Positions 8,370 through 16,797 of a stretch of 64,000 nucleotides of DNA are shown here, one piece after another. A model generated the notes under the pieces. The model was given only the letters and a program-made list of their open reading frames with translations, was not told the DNA's origin and did not search any database. The stretch spans positions 248,001 to 312,000 of the forward strand of contig CAVZCQ010000001.1 of NCBI GenBank assembly GCA_963773835.1, given 5' to 3'. The first letter of the stretch is position 1. Every line of letters begins with the position of its first letter. The stretch comes from JOPF136 sp963773835. Lineage in GTDB: Bacteria > Acidobacteriota > Terriglobia > Acidiferrales > UBA7541. A program made the position numbers and the translations under genes.

Positions 8370-8993
8370 TCACGCGGAGCTGTGGGTATCGCCGTCGTCG
8401 AAGCCCCAGCGGAGGCTGTCCACGCACCAGCGGCCGTCCACGCGGACCAGTGTGAACTGCGCCACATAGTCCTCGTCGTCGTCCGACGACACATGGATGT
8501 CCAGCAGTACGCGGTCTGAGGATTTCCCGCGCATGCTTACCTCCTGCTCCTCGGTATGGAACATGTTGCGGTGGGCGCGGACGAGCCTGCGAAACGTAGC
8601 CAACGGAACGCGAGCGCGGTAGGCGGGAGAGAAATAGGAGTACGCGCCGGAAATATCGTCCTGATTCAGAGCTTCGAGCTGCGCGCGCGCCGTGCGCAGG
8701 GCTGCGCTCGCCGAATCTGGCGCGGCCGGTCCGGAGCCAGGCGACGTCCCGTCCGTTTGAGCCGCGGCAGGCGCGGGCGGGGCGGGGCGCGGCGACCGGC
8801 TCTCATGCCGCAGCAGCAGCCAGGTGGTGAGGGTGAAGGCCAGCGTGCCGGTACCGAGCAGCGCGGCCAACCGCCGCAGCAGAGCCCGCCGCCTGCGGCG
8901 TTCGCGATCGAACGCAGGCCGCCAGGCGGGAACGGGTGCAGGTTCGGGCGCCGCCTCCGGCACGAATTCTCCGCCGTTTACCGGTTCTTCCAC
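8370..8993 (-). CDS. Membrane-anchored DUF4864-like protein
   Basis: No ATG precedes the conserved part, so the GTG at 8993 is proposed (207 residues). It overlaps the end of the enoyl-CoA hydratase gene by 16 bases, suggesting coupled translation. The protein has a Pro/Ala-rich N-terminus, an Arg-rich stretch, one membrane segment (LLGTGTLAFTLTTWLLL) near residues 55-75 and a C-terminal domain with ARAQLEALNQDDISGAYSYF, FRRLVRAH and VDGRWCVDSLRWGF. That pattern resembles DUF4864, an NTF2-like fold. The function is unknown; the domain should lie outside the inner membrane. Confidence 0.65.
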   Translation of the reverse strand: MEEPVNGGEFVPEAAPEPAPVPAWRPAFDRERRRRRALLRRLAALLGTGTLAFTLTTWLLLRHESRSPRPAPPAPAAAQTDGTSPGSGPAAPDSASAALRTARAQLEALNQDDISGAYSYFSPAYRARVPLATFRRLVRAHRNMFHTEEQEVSMRGKSSDRVLLDIHVSSDDDEDYVAQFTLVRVDGRWCVDSLRWGFDDGDTHSSA

Positions 8994-9817
8994 TGCGGTT
9001 TCCGTTTTTCCACCAGGGCGCGCAGGCCTTCCTGCGAATCCTCGAGTTTGTAGAGTTCGTTCAGGAAGATATCCATGGAGGTCTTCAGGCCATCCTGGAG
9101 CGAGAGGCCCACGCCGCCGATGATGGCCTTTTTGGCCATGCGCAGGACGGCGCCGGACTGCGCGGTAATCTGCGCGATCATGGCGTTCACGGTTTTTTCG
9201 AGCTGGTCCTCGGGCACCAGCCGGCTGATAAGGCCCAGGTCGCGGGCGCGTTCGGCGGTGATGGGCTCGCCGGTCAGCACCAGCTCCATGGCCAGCCGCG
9301 GGCCCACAATCTGCGGGAATATCGTGGCGGCGAGAGGCGGGAAAACGCCGAGTTTGATTTCCGGCTGCGCGAAACGCGCGCGCGGAGTGGCCACAACGAT
9401 GTCGCCGAAGGCAGCCAGCTCCGAGCCGCCGCCGATGGCCGGGCCGTCCACCACGACCATCACCGGTTTTCCCACGTCCACCATGGCCAGGAAGGCGCGG
9501 TGGAAGGCATCCGTCATCTGGAAGACGCGCTGGGCGGTGTACTCCCCCACGTCGATGCCGCCGGAAAACGTTTTGCACGCCGAGTCGATCACAATGAGTT
9601 TCACGGCCTCGTCGTCGCCCGCCCATTCGATCCCGGCGGCCAGCTCGCGCAGCATCGCCTCGTTCAGCAGGTTGTGCTCCGGATGGTTGAGGGTGAGCCG
9701 TGCGAGCGGCCCGTCGGTGGTGTAAATGATGAAGCGGAAGTCTTCCCGTTTGACGCGCTGTACGGCCGCAATAGCCACGTCAATCATCGGACGCCGTGCC
9801 TGCGATACGCGTTCCAT
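8978..9817 (-). CDS. Enoyl-CoA hydratase/isomerase family protein
   Basis: The 279-residue protein is a crotonase-fold enzyme: GPLARLTLNHPEHNLLN at the N-terminus, an oxyanion-hole stretch KTFSGGIDVGEYT, and GPAIGGGSELAAFGDIVVAT, in which the first catalytic Glu is kept. The FAQPEIKLGVFPP segment resembles cyclohexadienoyl-CoA hydratases and other variant crotonases more than classical FadB-type hydratases, so the substrate is open. The ATG at 9817 is three bases after the thiolase stop, and the 3' end overlaps the DUF4864-like gene. Together with the thiolase it probably works in acyl-CoA beta-oxidation or a related CoA-ester pathway in the cytoplasm. Confidence 0.85.
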   Translation of the reverse strand: MERVSQARRPMIDVAIAAVQRVKREDFRFIIYTTDGPLARLTLNHPEHNLLNEAMLRELAAGIEWAGDDEAVKLIVIDSACKTFSGGIDVGEYTAQRVFQMTDAFHRAFLAMVDVGKPVMVVVDGPAIGGGSELAAFGDIVVATPRARFAQPEIKLGVFPPLAATIFPQIVGPRLAMELVLTGEPITAERARDLGLISRLVPEDQLEKTVNAMIAQITAQSGAVLRMAKKAIIGGVGLSLQDGLKTSMDIFLNELYKLEDSQEGLRALVEKRKPQWKNR

Positions 9818-9819
9818 GG

Positions 9820-11061
9820 TTATGCCGCCTCCAGGGCGAGTGCCACGCCGAGCCCGCCCGAAACACAAAGTGTTGCGAGTCCCCGCCGCGCGCCTTCCGG
9901 CTGGCGGCGCAATTCGTGCACCAGTGTAGTGACGATTCGTGCTCCGGTTGCGCCGATGGGATGCCCGAGCGCGATGGCGCCGCCGTTGGGATTCAACCGC
10001 GCGCGGTCGAACTCCAGCTCGCGGTCGCAGGCCAGCACCTGCGCCGCGAAGGCTTCGTTCAGTTCGATGGTCGCGTAGTCCCGGATCTTCCACTCGGTCC
10101 GCTGTTCCAATTTGCGGCAAGCGGGCACGGGGGCGATTCCCATGCGATGGGGTTCGACGGCCGCGACGGTGGCATCGACGATGCGCGCGAGCGGCGGGCC
10201 GGCCAGCGTTTTCAGCCGCTCTTCACTCACCAGCACCACGGCCGATGCCGCGTCCGTGATGCCGCTGGCATTGCCCGCAGTGATTGTTCCGGTTTTCGCG
10301 AACACCGGTGGAAGTTTCCCGAGGCCTTCCAGCGTCACGTCGGGGCGCACGTGCTCGTCTTTTTCCAGGCGCGTGGTGCGGCCGTTCGCGTCCGTTTTGT
10401 CCACGGCAACGATTTCCTGACTGAAGCGGCAACTCTCCATGGCGCGGGCCGCGCGCCGATGGCTTTCCAGCGCGAATTCGTCCTGCTCGGAACGCGGAAT
10501 GCTGAATTCCTGCGCGAGCAGTTCGGCCGTTTCGCCCATGATCATTTGCGAGAGGGGGCAGAGAAAGCCGTCGCGGTACATCGCGTCCACGAGCGGCTGG
10601 TGGCCCATGCGCATCCCCCAGCGCGCGTCCAGCAGATACGGCACGCGGCTCATCGATTCCGCGCCGCCCGCCACGATCACATCGGCGGAGCCCAGCATGA
10701 TCTGTTGCCATCCAAGCAGGATGGCGCGCAGGCCGGAAGCGCACGCCATGTTCACGGTGAATGCGGGGACGTCGTCGCCGAGACCCGCCCGCCAGGCCAC
10801 CTGCCGCGCCACGTTCGGGCCGACGCCTGCCGGCCGGGCATTGCCCAGGATCAACTCATCCACCAGCCGCCGCGACGATGCCGAATCCGTGCGTTTGCGG
10901 TCGCCGGGCGTGCGCTCGGCCGGAGCGCTTCCGAAGGCGCGCCGGAGCGCCTCGCGCACGGCGATCACGCCGAGGTCGGGCGCAGAAAGGTCGGCCAGGC
11001 CGCCGCCGAATTTCCCGATCGGCGTACGCACTGCGCTGGCGATGTAAACTCCGCGATTCAT
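9820..11061 (-). CDS. Thiolase (acetyl-CoA C-acetyltransferase)
   Basis: The 413-residue enzyme begins MNRGVYIASAVRTPIGKFGG. The nucleophile is Cys107 in NMACASGLRA, the active-site His lies in LGHPIGATGARI, and the C-terminal Cys in LCVSGGLGVALALE. It catalyses thiolytic cleavage of 3-ketoacyl-CoA or condensation of two acetyl-CoA. A short insertion after residue about 45 (TPGDRKRTDSASSRR) moves the nucleophile later than the usual position near 90. The gene is followed after three bases by the enoyl-CoA hydratase, so the two are a transcription unit. Confidence 0.93.
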   Translation of the reverse strand: MNRGVYIASAVRTPIGKFGGGLADLSAPDLGVIAVREALRRAFGSAPAERTPGDRKRTDSASSRRLVDELILGNARPAGVGPNVARQVAWRAGLGDDVPAFTVNMACASGLRAILLGWQQIMLGSADVIVAGGAESMSRVPYLLDARWGMRMGHQPLVDAMYRDGFLCPLSQMIMGETAELLAQEFSIPRSEQDEFALESHRRAARAMESCRFSQEIVAVDKTDANGRTTRLEKDEHVRPDVTLEGLGKLPPVFAKTGTITAGNASGITDAASAVVLVSEERLKTLAGPPLARIVDATVAAVEPHRMGIAPVPACRKLEQRTEWKIRDYATIELNEAFAAQVLACDRELEFDRARLNPNGGAIALGHPIGATGARIVTTLVHELRRQPEGARRGLATLCVSGGLGVALALEAA

Positions 11062-11325
11062 AGAATGCGCCGCTGTGGCTCGCTCGCGAGCCTGGAAAGG
11101 CACCTGAGATTTTGATGCTAGCACAACTGCCCGGTGGCATGACGGACGGACGGCGTGCCGGTCACCCGCGACTTCACGGGGCGGTTTTCAGGCTCCGCGG
11201 TCTCCCTGCAAGCCGATTTATGAGGAGTTGTGGCGAACGATTTCGGATGGTTAAGAAGCAGTCCTGGGCCACGTTTGACACACGGGAGATGGCAGAGCGG
11301 GTCAGATGGCTTGAGGAGGCGCGGC

Positions 11326-12618
11326 TCAGCGCTTTTGCAGCGGCTCATAGCATTGGACCAGCACTTGGACATTCCCCGAGTCGCATCCAGATAAATGGCC
11401 AGGATTCCCCTTCAGCGTGCTGTCGAATAAGTTGAGCACGGTCCGGCGAATCAGGTCGAGGTATTCCGCATACCGGGAACGTTTGTCTTGGGAAGTAGCG
11501 GTCATCCAAGGCAGATCGGTGAATGCAGTATGGCTCATTCCGTGTCGCAGCATGGTCACATGATAGCTGCCGCCGGAAGGGCTTCGGTACGCGTCGAGTG
11601 CGGCGCCCGAAGGCTCGAGTCTAGCCCTGGCGTAATCTATGGCGGTCGTGTGCATCCCCGTGTAGTCCGCTGCGTCGAGCCCGGGATCAAACCAGTCGAA
11701 CATTATGAAAACTCCCCTGAATCGTCGATTGGGTAATGGCCAGTAAGGACGCTGGAGCCGGAGTTCGTCGAGCCGGCCGTCTTCGTTCAGACACGACTTA
11801 ATCCGTGAGTCGAGCAGGCAGGCGGTTGCTGCGGAACGGCCGCCCTGGGAATGTCCGAAGGCGCCGATGCGCCTCAGATCGATTGCCCGGAAGAATGGGG
11901 AATCCTTCGTGGACGACAGCGTGGCCAGGAATCGCATGGCAACCAACAGGTCTTGCGCCCAGAGTACGTCGCGTTTTTCGTAAAACCTTATTGTTTCCGG
12001 CTCAGAAGTTGGCGCATACCTCTCCCAAAGCTGGCCGTCAAAAATCACGGCGCCTTTCCCGGGCAAAACGACTCCCAGTGTGTCGTGGACGTGTTCCACA
12101 GCCGCCACAACGTAGCCGTTGCTGGCCAGGTCTTCCAGTTGAATCGCATAATCATAGGGAGAATTACCCAGGCCATGAGAAAAAAGGAGGAGAGGGAAGG
12201 GTCCGCCCGTTTGCGCAATTTGCGCATTGTCGTGCCCGTTCGACCGTAGCGTGCCTGCCTCGAGAGATGGCAAAGCCTGTCCATAACGCTCGCGGATTGC
12301 GACAGCCGCTGCTGGATCGCTCAAAAGAGCCTGCAGATCCGGAAGGTAGTTGCCGATCGGTTCCCCGGAAGAATTCGCCGGATACCAAACGTCAACCTTT
12401 ACGGGGCGCGCCGAACGCGCAGCATCAATCCAGGCAAACCTCATGCGGCCAACGGGGTATGCTCCGGTGGGCGAAGGCAATTTGAGACTGCTGCTTACTT
12501 GCTGCCCACTGATGGCAGCGACTGTCAACAGCGTGATGGCGAGTGAACCTGCCAGCCTGCTACGCCCCACGACGTTTTCTACTTTTGGGGTGAGAGATGG
12601 ACGGCGAGGAGTCTCCAA
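11326..12618 (-). CDS. Secreted alpha/beta hydrolase, PAF-acetylhydrolase-like
   Basis: The 430-residue protein has an N-terminal hydrophobic segment (SLAITLLTVAAISG) and an alpha/beta-hydrolase core. The nucleophile elbow is GHSQGG with Ser257, the oxyanion region is PLLLFSHGLGNSPYDY, and DVWYPAN near the N-terminus is typical of bacterial platelet-activating-factor acetylhydrolase/dienelactone-hydrolase relatives. The catalytic His is probably in SHTAFTDLPW. It likely hydrolyses an ester in the periplasm or outside the cell. The start at 12618 overlaps the 3' end of the DUF4440 gene by 40 bases; a later start near the signal segment is possible. The substrate is unknown. Confidence 0.78.
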   Translation of the reverse strand: METPRRPSLTPKVENVVGRSRLAGSLAITLLTVAAISGQQVSSSLKLPSPTGAYPVGRMRFAWIDAARSARPVKVDVWYPANSSGEPIGNYLPDLQALLSDPAAAVAIRERYGQALPSLEAGTLRSNGHDNAQIAQTGGPFPLLLFSHGLGNSPYDYAIQLEDLASNGYVVAAVEHVHDTLGVVLPGKGAVIFDGQLWERYAPTSEPETIRFYEKRDVLWAQDLLVAMRFLATLSSTKDSPFFRAIDLRRIGAFGHSQGGRSAATACLLDSRIKSCLNEDGRLDELRLQRPYWPLPNRRFRGVFIMFDWFDPGLDAADYTGMHTTAIDYARARLEPSGAALDAYRSPSGGSYHVTMLRHGMSHTAFTDLPWMTATSQDKRSRYAEYLDLIRRTVLNLFDSTLKGNPGHLSGCDSGNVQVLVQCYEPLQKR

Positions 12619-13001
12619 GTGTTGTCCCGCTTGGCGAAGACAAATGTGCCGTCCAAAACCTGCTTGGCATCCGCCGCGGACTGGAGCCGGCCCATGAGTA
12701 CGGCCGTATCTTCGTACAGACGCACGATTGGACTGGCAAGGTCGAGGGCGGGAAGTTTCTGCACGGCTCGCGTTGGATCGTCCGGCACGAGGCGTTCTTT
12801 TGTCAGCACGTCCCCGGCGGGCGTGGTCGCGATGAAGCGCGGGTCCATAATGGCGTTCAGTCCGGCACGGTCACCCGTGCTCATTTCCCTCAGCCAGTTA
12901 CGAGCAGCTTGAAGGACCTCATCTTGTGCGCCCTGCTGGGCCGGCGCGAGTGCGACGAATAAAATCATGAGGCACCCGCCCAAAATCGAACGCAGTGTCA
13001 T
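12579..13001 (-). CDS. Secreted DUF4440 (NTF2-like) protein
   Basis: The 140-residue product starts at MTLRSILGG with GGAGGA seven bases upstream, and has a signal peptide ending near LAPAQQG. The remainder (VLQAARNWLREMSTGDRAGL, then IVRLYEDTAVLMGRL and DNTWRLLAVHLSP) matches the DUF4440/SnoaL-like cone fold. Proteins of this kind have no fixed enzymatic role. Its 3' end overlaps the downstream hydrolase start by 40 bases, so the two are coexpressed. Confidence 0.75.
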   Translation of the reverse strand: MTLRSILGGCLMILFVALAPAQQGAQDEVLQAARNWLREMSTGDRAGLNAIMDPRFIATTPAGDVLTKERLVPDDPTRAVQKLPALDLASPIVRLYEDTAVLMGRLQSAADAKQVLDGTFVFAKRDNTWRLLAVHLSPQK

Positions 13002-13319
13002 ACCGATATCCTCCTTTTTCCAGGCGGCCCATCGTACGCGGTCGGGCACCGTATGCGAATAGACTCCTACAGGAACCTTAGACACCGGGTGAATCAAAAA
13101 AGTGCTCGAAGTTCATCCGCAATGTCCGCATCCGATGCATCGCCTCCGAGGGCCTGCGTCCACATTTGAGGCTCACAGTACGTATATCGTAATTATGGGG
13201 AACTGACCTTCGATCCCGTGTCCGGGCGATGCTCCTGGGGGCGACGCGGCTTGCCAGCTTGACTTTTCCTCACCTCCGGCAAACGATTCCGCTGCTCCTC
13301 AGGGAGGCACTTCCGCAAA
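13002..13319. other. Intergenic region between divergent genes
   Basis: This stretch separates the DUF4440 gene (minus) from the P1 peptidase (plus). TTGAGG with TAATTA 18 bases later (about 13168-13197) is a weak plus-strand promoter candidate. I see no gene, tRNA or strong hairpin in it. Confidence 0.4.
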
Positions 13320-14303
13320 ATGCCAGCAGGATTTGGACCCATTGCGGGAATAGCGGTTGGCCACGCGCAGGACGAGCGCGCCCTCACCGGCTGCACTGTG
13401 CTCATCGCTGAACGCGGCATGACGGCCGCATGCGACGTGCGCGGCGCGGCCACGGGTTCCCGCGAACTGGGCGTGCTGGAGCCGGGACACATCGCCGGCA
13501 AGATTCACGCGCTCGTGTTCGCGGGCGGGAGCGCCTTCGGCCTCGACGCCGCCTCCGGCGTGGTGCGCTGGCTCGAAGAGCGCGGAATCGGATTCGATGC
13601 CGGGGTCGCTCGTGTGCCCATCGTGCCAGCAGCCATCCTGTTTGATTTGGCGATTGGCGATCCGGCGCGGCGACCCGGCGCGGAGATGGGATATCAGGCC
13701 GCGAGTGCTTCAGGCAGCGGCCCTGTGGAGGAAGGAAACGTAGGCGCAGGCGCCGGCGCGAGCGTCGGAAAACTGTGTGGCATCGAGCAGGCCATGAAAG
13801 CGGGCATCGGCTGCTGGACGGAAGAATGCGCGGGAGCGCGCGGCGAGACGGTGCGCGTGGCGGCGCTCGCCGCCGTCAATGCATCTGGCGACGTGCGCGA
13901 GCCGGCCACGGGACGCCTGCTCGCCGGGGCCCGCACAGCGCCAGGGGCGCGCGATTTGCTGGATACGGCCGCGGCGCTGCGCCGGGGACAGGCACCGGCT
14001 GGATTCGGCGGGCCGGCGTCGCCCGCAGGCAGCACCGTGCTGGTGGCCGTGGCCACGGACGCGGCGTTCGATCGCATCGCAGCCCGGCGCGTGGCGGTGA
14101 TGGCGGGTGCGGGCATGGCTCGCGTGCTGTCTCCCGCGTTCACGCGGTTCGATGGCGACATTGTATTTGCGCTTTCGTGCGGGGAGCGTGAGGCGGCTGT
14201 GGAGGCGGTGGGGGCTGCGGCGGCAGAGGCGGTGGCGAATGCCATCGTGCGCGGCGTCACGCAGGCGCGGTCCGCCGGTGGGTTGCCCGGGTTGGCGGGA
14301 TAG
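13320..14303 (+). CDS. P1-family peptidase (DmpA/BapA-type aminopeptidase)
   Basis: The 327-residue protein has the family hallmarks GIAVGHAQDERALTGCTV, FAGGSAFGLDAASGVVRWLE and the block GSTVLVAVATDAAFDR. By comparison with DmpA/BapA, Ser238 in this block is the nucleophile released by autoproteolysis, giving an alpha chain of about 237 and a beta chain of about 90 residues. These N-terminal-nucleophile hydrolases release N-terminal D-, L- or beta-amino acids; family members also cleave nylon oligomers. There is no signal peptide, so it should act in the cytoplasm. GGAGG lies 12 bases before the ATG. Confidence 0.88.
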   Translation: MPAGFGPIAGIAVGHAQDERALTGCTVLIAERGMTAACDVRGAATGSRELGVLEPGHIAGKIHALVFAGGSAFGLDAASGVVRWLEERGIGFDAGVARVPIVPAAILFDLAIGDPARRPGAEMGYQAASASGSGPVEEGNVGAGAGASVGKLCGIEQAMKAGIGCWTEECAGARGETVRVAALAAVNASGDVREPATGRLLAGARTAPGARDLLDTAAALRRGQAPAGFGGPASPAGSTVLVAVATDAAFDRIAARRVAVMAGAGMARVLSPAFTRFDGDIVFALSCGEREAAVEAVGAAAAEAVANAIVRGVTQARSAGGLPGLAG

Positions 14304-14361
14304 CCGGTCTTTTGAAGGACGGGAGAGGAATCGAAAGGAGCACAGGCTGAAGCCTGTGCCA

Positions 14362-15114
14362 CTAGGCGCGGCGGAGCCGCTCGGCCCAATGAGACAGGTG
14401 GTTCAACGACTGGGTGTGCGTGCGGTCCAAGGCCAGGGGAGTGATGGAAGCGGCCCCGGCAAAAATAGCCGCGTAGTCGGTGTCCGGTTCGAAATCGGTG
14501 ATGCGTTTCTGCTCGCTGAGCCACACGAATTTTCGTCCGCGCGGGTCCACGCCGTCCTGGAGATAGTTTCGCGTGATTTTCTTCGACTGGCGGGTGAAGC
14601 GGACGTCGCCGTTCCACTGTGCGGGCAGGTTGACATTGAGCATCACGCCCTCGGGGAAGCCCTCCGTGAGCGCGAGTTCGGCGAGTGCGCGGGAAAACTG
14701 TGCGGCGCGTGAGAAATCGGGTTGCGCGTGCCGCCCCACCATGGAGATGGCGCAAGCCGCCAGGCCGTTGATCGTGCCTTCCATCGCCGCCCCCGCGGTG
14801 CCGGAGTAATAGACGTTTTCTCCCAGATTGCCGCCGTGGTTGATCCCGGAAAGCACCAGGTCCGGCGGGCCGGGCAGCAGACGGTGCAGCGCCAGAATCA
14901 CCGCGTCGGTCGGAGTGCCCGCGACAGCCCATTCCCGTTCTGCTCGCTGCTCGTAGAACACCGGGTCGAGCAGCGTGATGGACTGCGCGGAGGCGCTGCG
15001 CTCGCCGTCCGGCGCCACGACGTAAATGTCGCCGAGGCCGTCGAGTGCTGCGGCGAGCGCCCGCAGACCAGGGGCGGCGATTCCGTCGTCGTTCGTCAGC
15101 AGAATGGTCGGCAT
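14362..15114 (-). CDS. surE: 5'/3'-nucleotidase SurE
   Basis: The 250-residue protein starts MPTILLTNDDGIAAPGL, with the metal-binding Asp pair of SurE, then SITLLDPVFYE and the conserved LVLSGINHGGNLG, where Asn and Gly bind the phosphate, and YYSGTAGAAMEGT. SurE is a metal-dependent phosphatase acting on nucleoside monophosphates in the cytoplasm and is linked to stationary-phase survival. It is the last feature of a minus-strand series merR - tRNA-Pro - surE. Confidence 0.95.
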   Translation of the reverse strand: MPTILLTNDDGIAAPGLRALAAALDGLGDIYVVAPDGERSASAQSITLLDPVFYEQRAEREWAVAGTPTDAVILALHRLLPGPPDLVLSGINHGGNLGENVYYSGTAGAAMEGTINGLAACAISMVGRHAQPDFSRAAQFSRALAELALTEGFPEGVMLNVNLPAQWNGDVRFTRQSKKITRNYLQDGVDPRGRKFVWLSEQKRITDFEPDTDYAAIFAGAASITPLALDRTHTQSLNHLSHWAERLRRA

Positions 15115-15160
15115 AAATCAGGCGTTCCGGAAGAGCGGCAACCGGTGTGCGCGAGAAAAA

Positions 15161-15237
15161 TGGTCGGGACGACTGGATTTGAACCAGCGACCTCACGCAC
15201 CCCAAGCGTGCGCGCTACCAGGCTGCGCTACGTCCCG
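15161..15237 (-). tRNA. tRNA-Pro (anticodon GGG)
   Basis: The minus strand folds as a complete 77-nt cloverleaf: acceptor CGGGACG/CGTCCCG, D-arm with AGCGCAGCCTGGTAGCGC, anticodon stem CACGC/GCGTG with loop TTGGGGT (anticodon GGG), T-arm with GGTTCAAATCC, discriminator A and an encoded CCA. A run of Ts follows directly. Confidence 0.95.
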
Positions 15238-15255
15238 ACGACAAAATTCAGAGTA

Positions 15256-15747
15256 TCACCGCGTTCCAAGCAGGGTCAAGATTGCCCGCAGTTCCTGGCG
15301 CACGGCCACGAGCGTTCTGCGGACATCTCCGGGCGGCACCGCAGGCTCCTGGGCGGTAGGAGATTGGGGGCCGCGCTCCGGAAGCAGATCGAGCTGCGAG
15401 GTGGCCAGAGCGCTTTCCGCGCCGGATTCCGCAGGCGTGACCAACACCGGGGTCCTGGCGCGCAGCGAGGCGAGCCCGTCGCCGCTGGCGAGCGCCTCGG
15501 CCAGGTGCCGTCGCGCTCCCGGAATCGTAAACCCCTCTTCATAGAGCAGGCGTTTGATGGCCTGGATGAGGTCGATGTCCTGCTGCCGGTAGAGCCGGTG
15601 GCCCTTGGGCGCTTTCACCGGCTGGAGCATGGGAAACTCGGTTTCCCAGAAGCGCAGGACGAAGGGTTTGGTATTTGTGAGGCGGCTGACGTCGCCGATG
15701 CGATAGAGCCGTTCGGGCTCTGCGGAGTGCTGTGCGGGTGCTGCCAT
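15256..15747 (-). CDS. MerR-family transcriptional regulator
   Basis: The 163-residue protein has an N-terminal winged helix: YRIGDVSRLTNTKPFVLRFW then KGHRLYRQQDIDLIQAI, the MerR HTH and wing, followed by IKRLLYEEGFTIPGARRHL. The C-terminal part is long, Ala/Arg-rich and lacks a recognisable effector domain or metal-binding cysteines, as in the short MerR proteins found beside tRNA or translation genes in Acidobacteriota and delta-proteobacteria. The target is unknown. The stop lies 19 bases before tRNA-Pro. Confidence 0.85.
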   Translation of the reverse strand: MAAPAQHSAEPERLYRIGDVSRLTNTKPFVLRFWETEFPMLQPVKAPKGHRLYRQQDIDLIQAIKRLLYEEGFTIPGARRHLAEALASGDGLASLRARTPVLVTPAESGAESALATSQLDLLPERGPQSPTAQEPAVPPGDVRRTLVAVRQELRAILTLLGTR

Positions 15748-15868
15748 CCTGCCTAACTATCGTAAGCCTGTGCGGCCGCGTGTCAATAAAAACTGCGGAA
15801 GCATCGAAGCAGCTTCCGCGTGACCGGCCATCCCTCCGGAATAGAGTCCGGGACAGCGAATTTACGGG

Positions 15869-16366
15869 TCAGTGTGAAGTCTGGTCTTTCCTTCGGACGT
15901 GCAGCAGTTTCTCGACTTCGGCAATGACGCTTCCGGACTCGTCCCTGACCTCGACCACGAAGGTTCGCTCGATCTTTTCCCGGGTATTCAGCGCCTGCTT
16001 GATCTCTTCGATCTGCTCGTCGGACAGCCGGAAACTGGCGGAGACTGTTCCTCTTCCGGGCTTCTTGAAGCGGATGCTGGCGGACTTGTCCCAGACGGTG
16101 TACTGCTCCCCTAAATTTTCGATGAGCATGAGCATGAAGAAGGGATCGGTCATCGAGTACAACGACCCTCCGTAGTGCGTGCCAACGTAATTGGAATTCC
16201 AGCGGCGAAGCTTCATCTCCACATCAATCTCTCTCCAGTCGGAGCGGAGCCGCTTGACTCGGATGCCCGAGCCCAGGAACGGAGGCCAGAGATTCATCAG
16301 CACCCGTATGTGGCGCTTGAGTGCTCTTTTCACGCGACGCTCCCTACGGCCCGCAGGCGACACCAT
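15869..16366 (-). CDS. DUF4442 hotdog-fold protein
   Basis: The 165-residue product contains LMNLWPPFLGSGIRV, MKLRRWNSNYVGTHYGGSLY and TDPFFMLMLIENLG, typical of DUF4442 (YiiD C-terminal type), a thioesterase-like hotdog fold. The asparagine/histidine/glycine set NYVGTHYGGS is the conserved pocket. Its substrate is unknown. Starts other than ATG 16366, for example the GTG at VKRALKR, are possible because the first twelve residues are basic and poorly conserved in character. Confidence 0.8.
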   Translation of the reverse strand: MVSPAGRRERRVKRALKRHIRVLMNLWPPFLGSGIRVKRLRSDWREIDVEMKLRRWNSNYVGTHYGGSLYSMTDPFFMLMLIENLGEQYTVWDKSASIRFKKPGRGTVSASFRLSDEQIEEIKQALNTREKIERTFVVEVRDESGSVIAEVEKLLHVRRKDQTSH

Positions 16367-16512
16367 TCATGCTGCCACAGTTCACTCTGCGCCAGCCCGG
16401 CACACTCAGGGAGGCCATCTCTGTCAACGGGCCAGGAGACCGGGGGGCGGCCCGGGTAAACCCGCCCGAGGGCAGGGAGAACCTATGGATTATGGGTACA
16501 ACTTCGTCATTG

Positions 16513-16541
16513 TTGACTTACTTTTTCTGAACAGGTAGTAT
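16513..16541 (+). promoter_or_regulatory. Sigma70-type promoter of the vapBC module
   Basis: TTGACT (16513-16518), a 17-bp spacer and TAGTAT (16536-16541) form a near-consensus promoter. The vapB ATG is seven bases after the -10, so transcription probably starts at or next to the ATG and the mRNA is leaderless. Confidence 0.7.
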
Positions 16542-16548
16542 TTCAGCC

Positions 16549-16794
16549 ATGAAGAATACCCATCGGACCGGCACGATCCACTTCACGGTGAAAGGCCAGG
16601 TGGTCATCCCGCACTGGTTGCGGAAGGAGTTTGAAATCGAGGAGGGAACTCGGGCGCTGGTGTACCAGGAGGGTGACCGCATCGTCCTGAAGCCGCTCAC
16701 CCCTCAGCACATCAAACGGCTGAGGGGCTCGCTGAAGGGAACCGGAGTTCTTCAAGCTCTGATGGCGGACCGCAAGCGCGAGCGCGAGCTGTAG
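16549..16794 (+). CDS. vapB: AbrB/MazE-type antitoxin
   Basis: The 81-residue protein has a SpoVT/AbrB swapped-hairpin DNA-binding domain: HFTVKGQVVIPHWLRKEFEI then GTRALVYQEGDRIVLKPL. The C-terminal tail, rich in Lys and Arg, should wrap the toxin. It would neutralise the PIN toxin encoded three bases downstream and repress the shared promoter. No Shine-Dalgarno is seen, in line with a leaderless start. Confidence 0.88.
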   Translation: MKNTHRTGTIHFTVKGQVVIPHWLRKEFEIEEGTRALVYQEGDRIVLKPLTPQHIKRLRGSLKGTGVLQALMADRKREREL

Positions 16795-16797
16795 GCC

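Noticed and set aside
14335..14362. CACAGGCTGAAGCCTGTG palindrome as a surE or P1 peptidase terminator
   Set aside because: It lacks a U-tract on either strand and resembles a common dispersed palindrome, so a terminator call is not justified.
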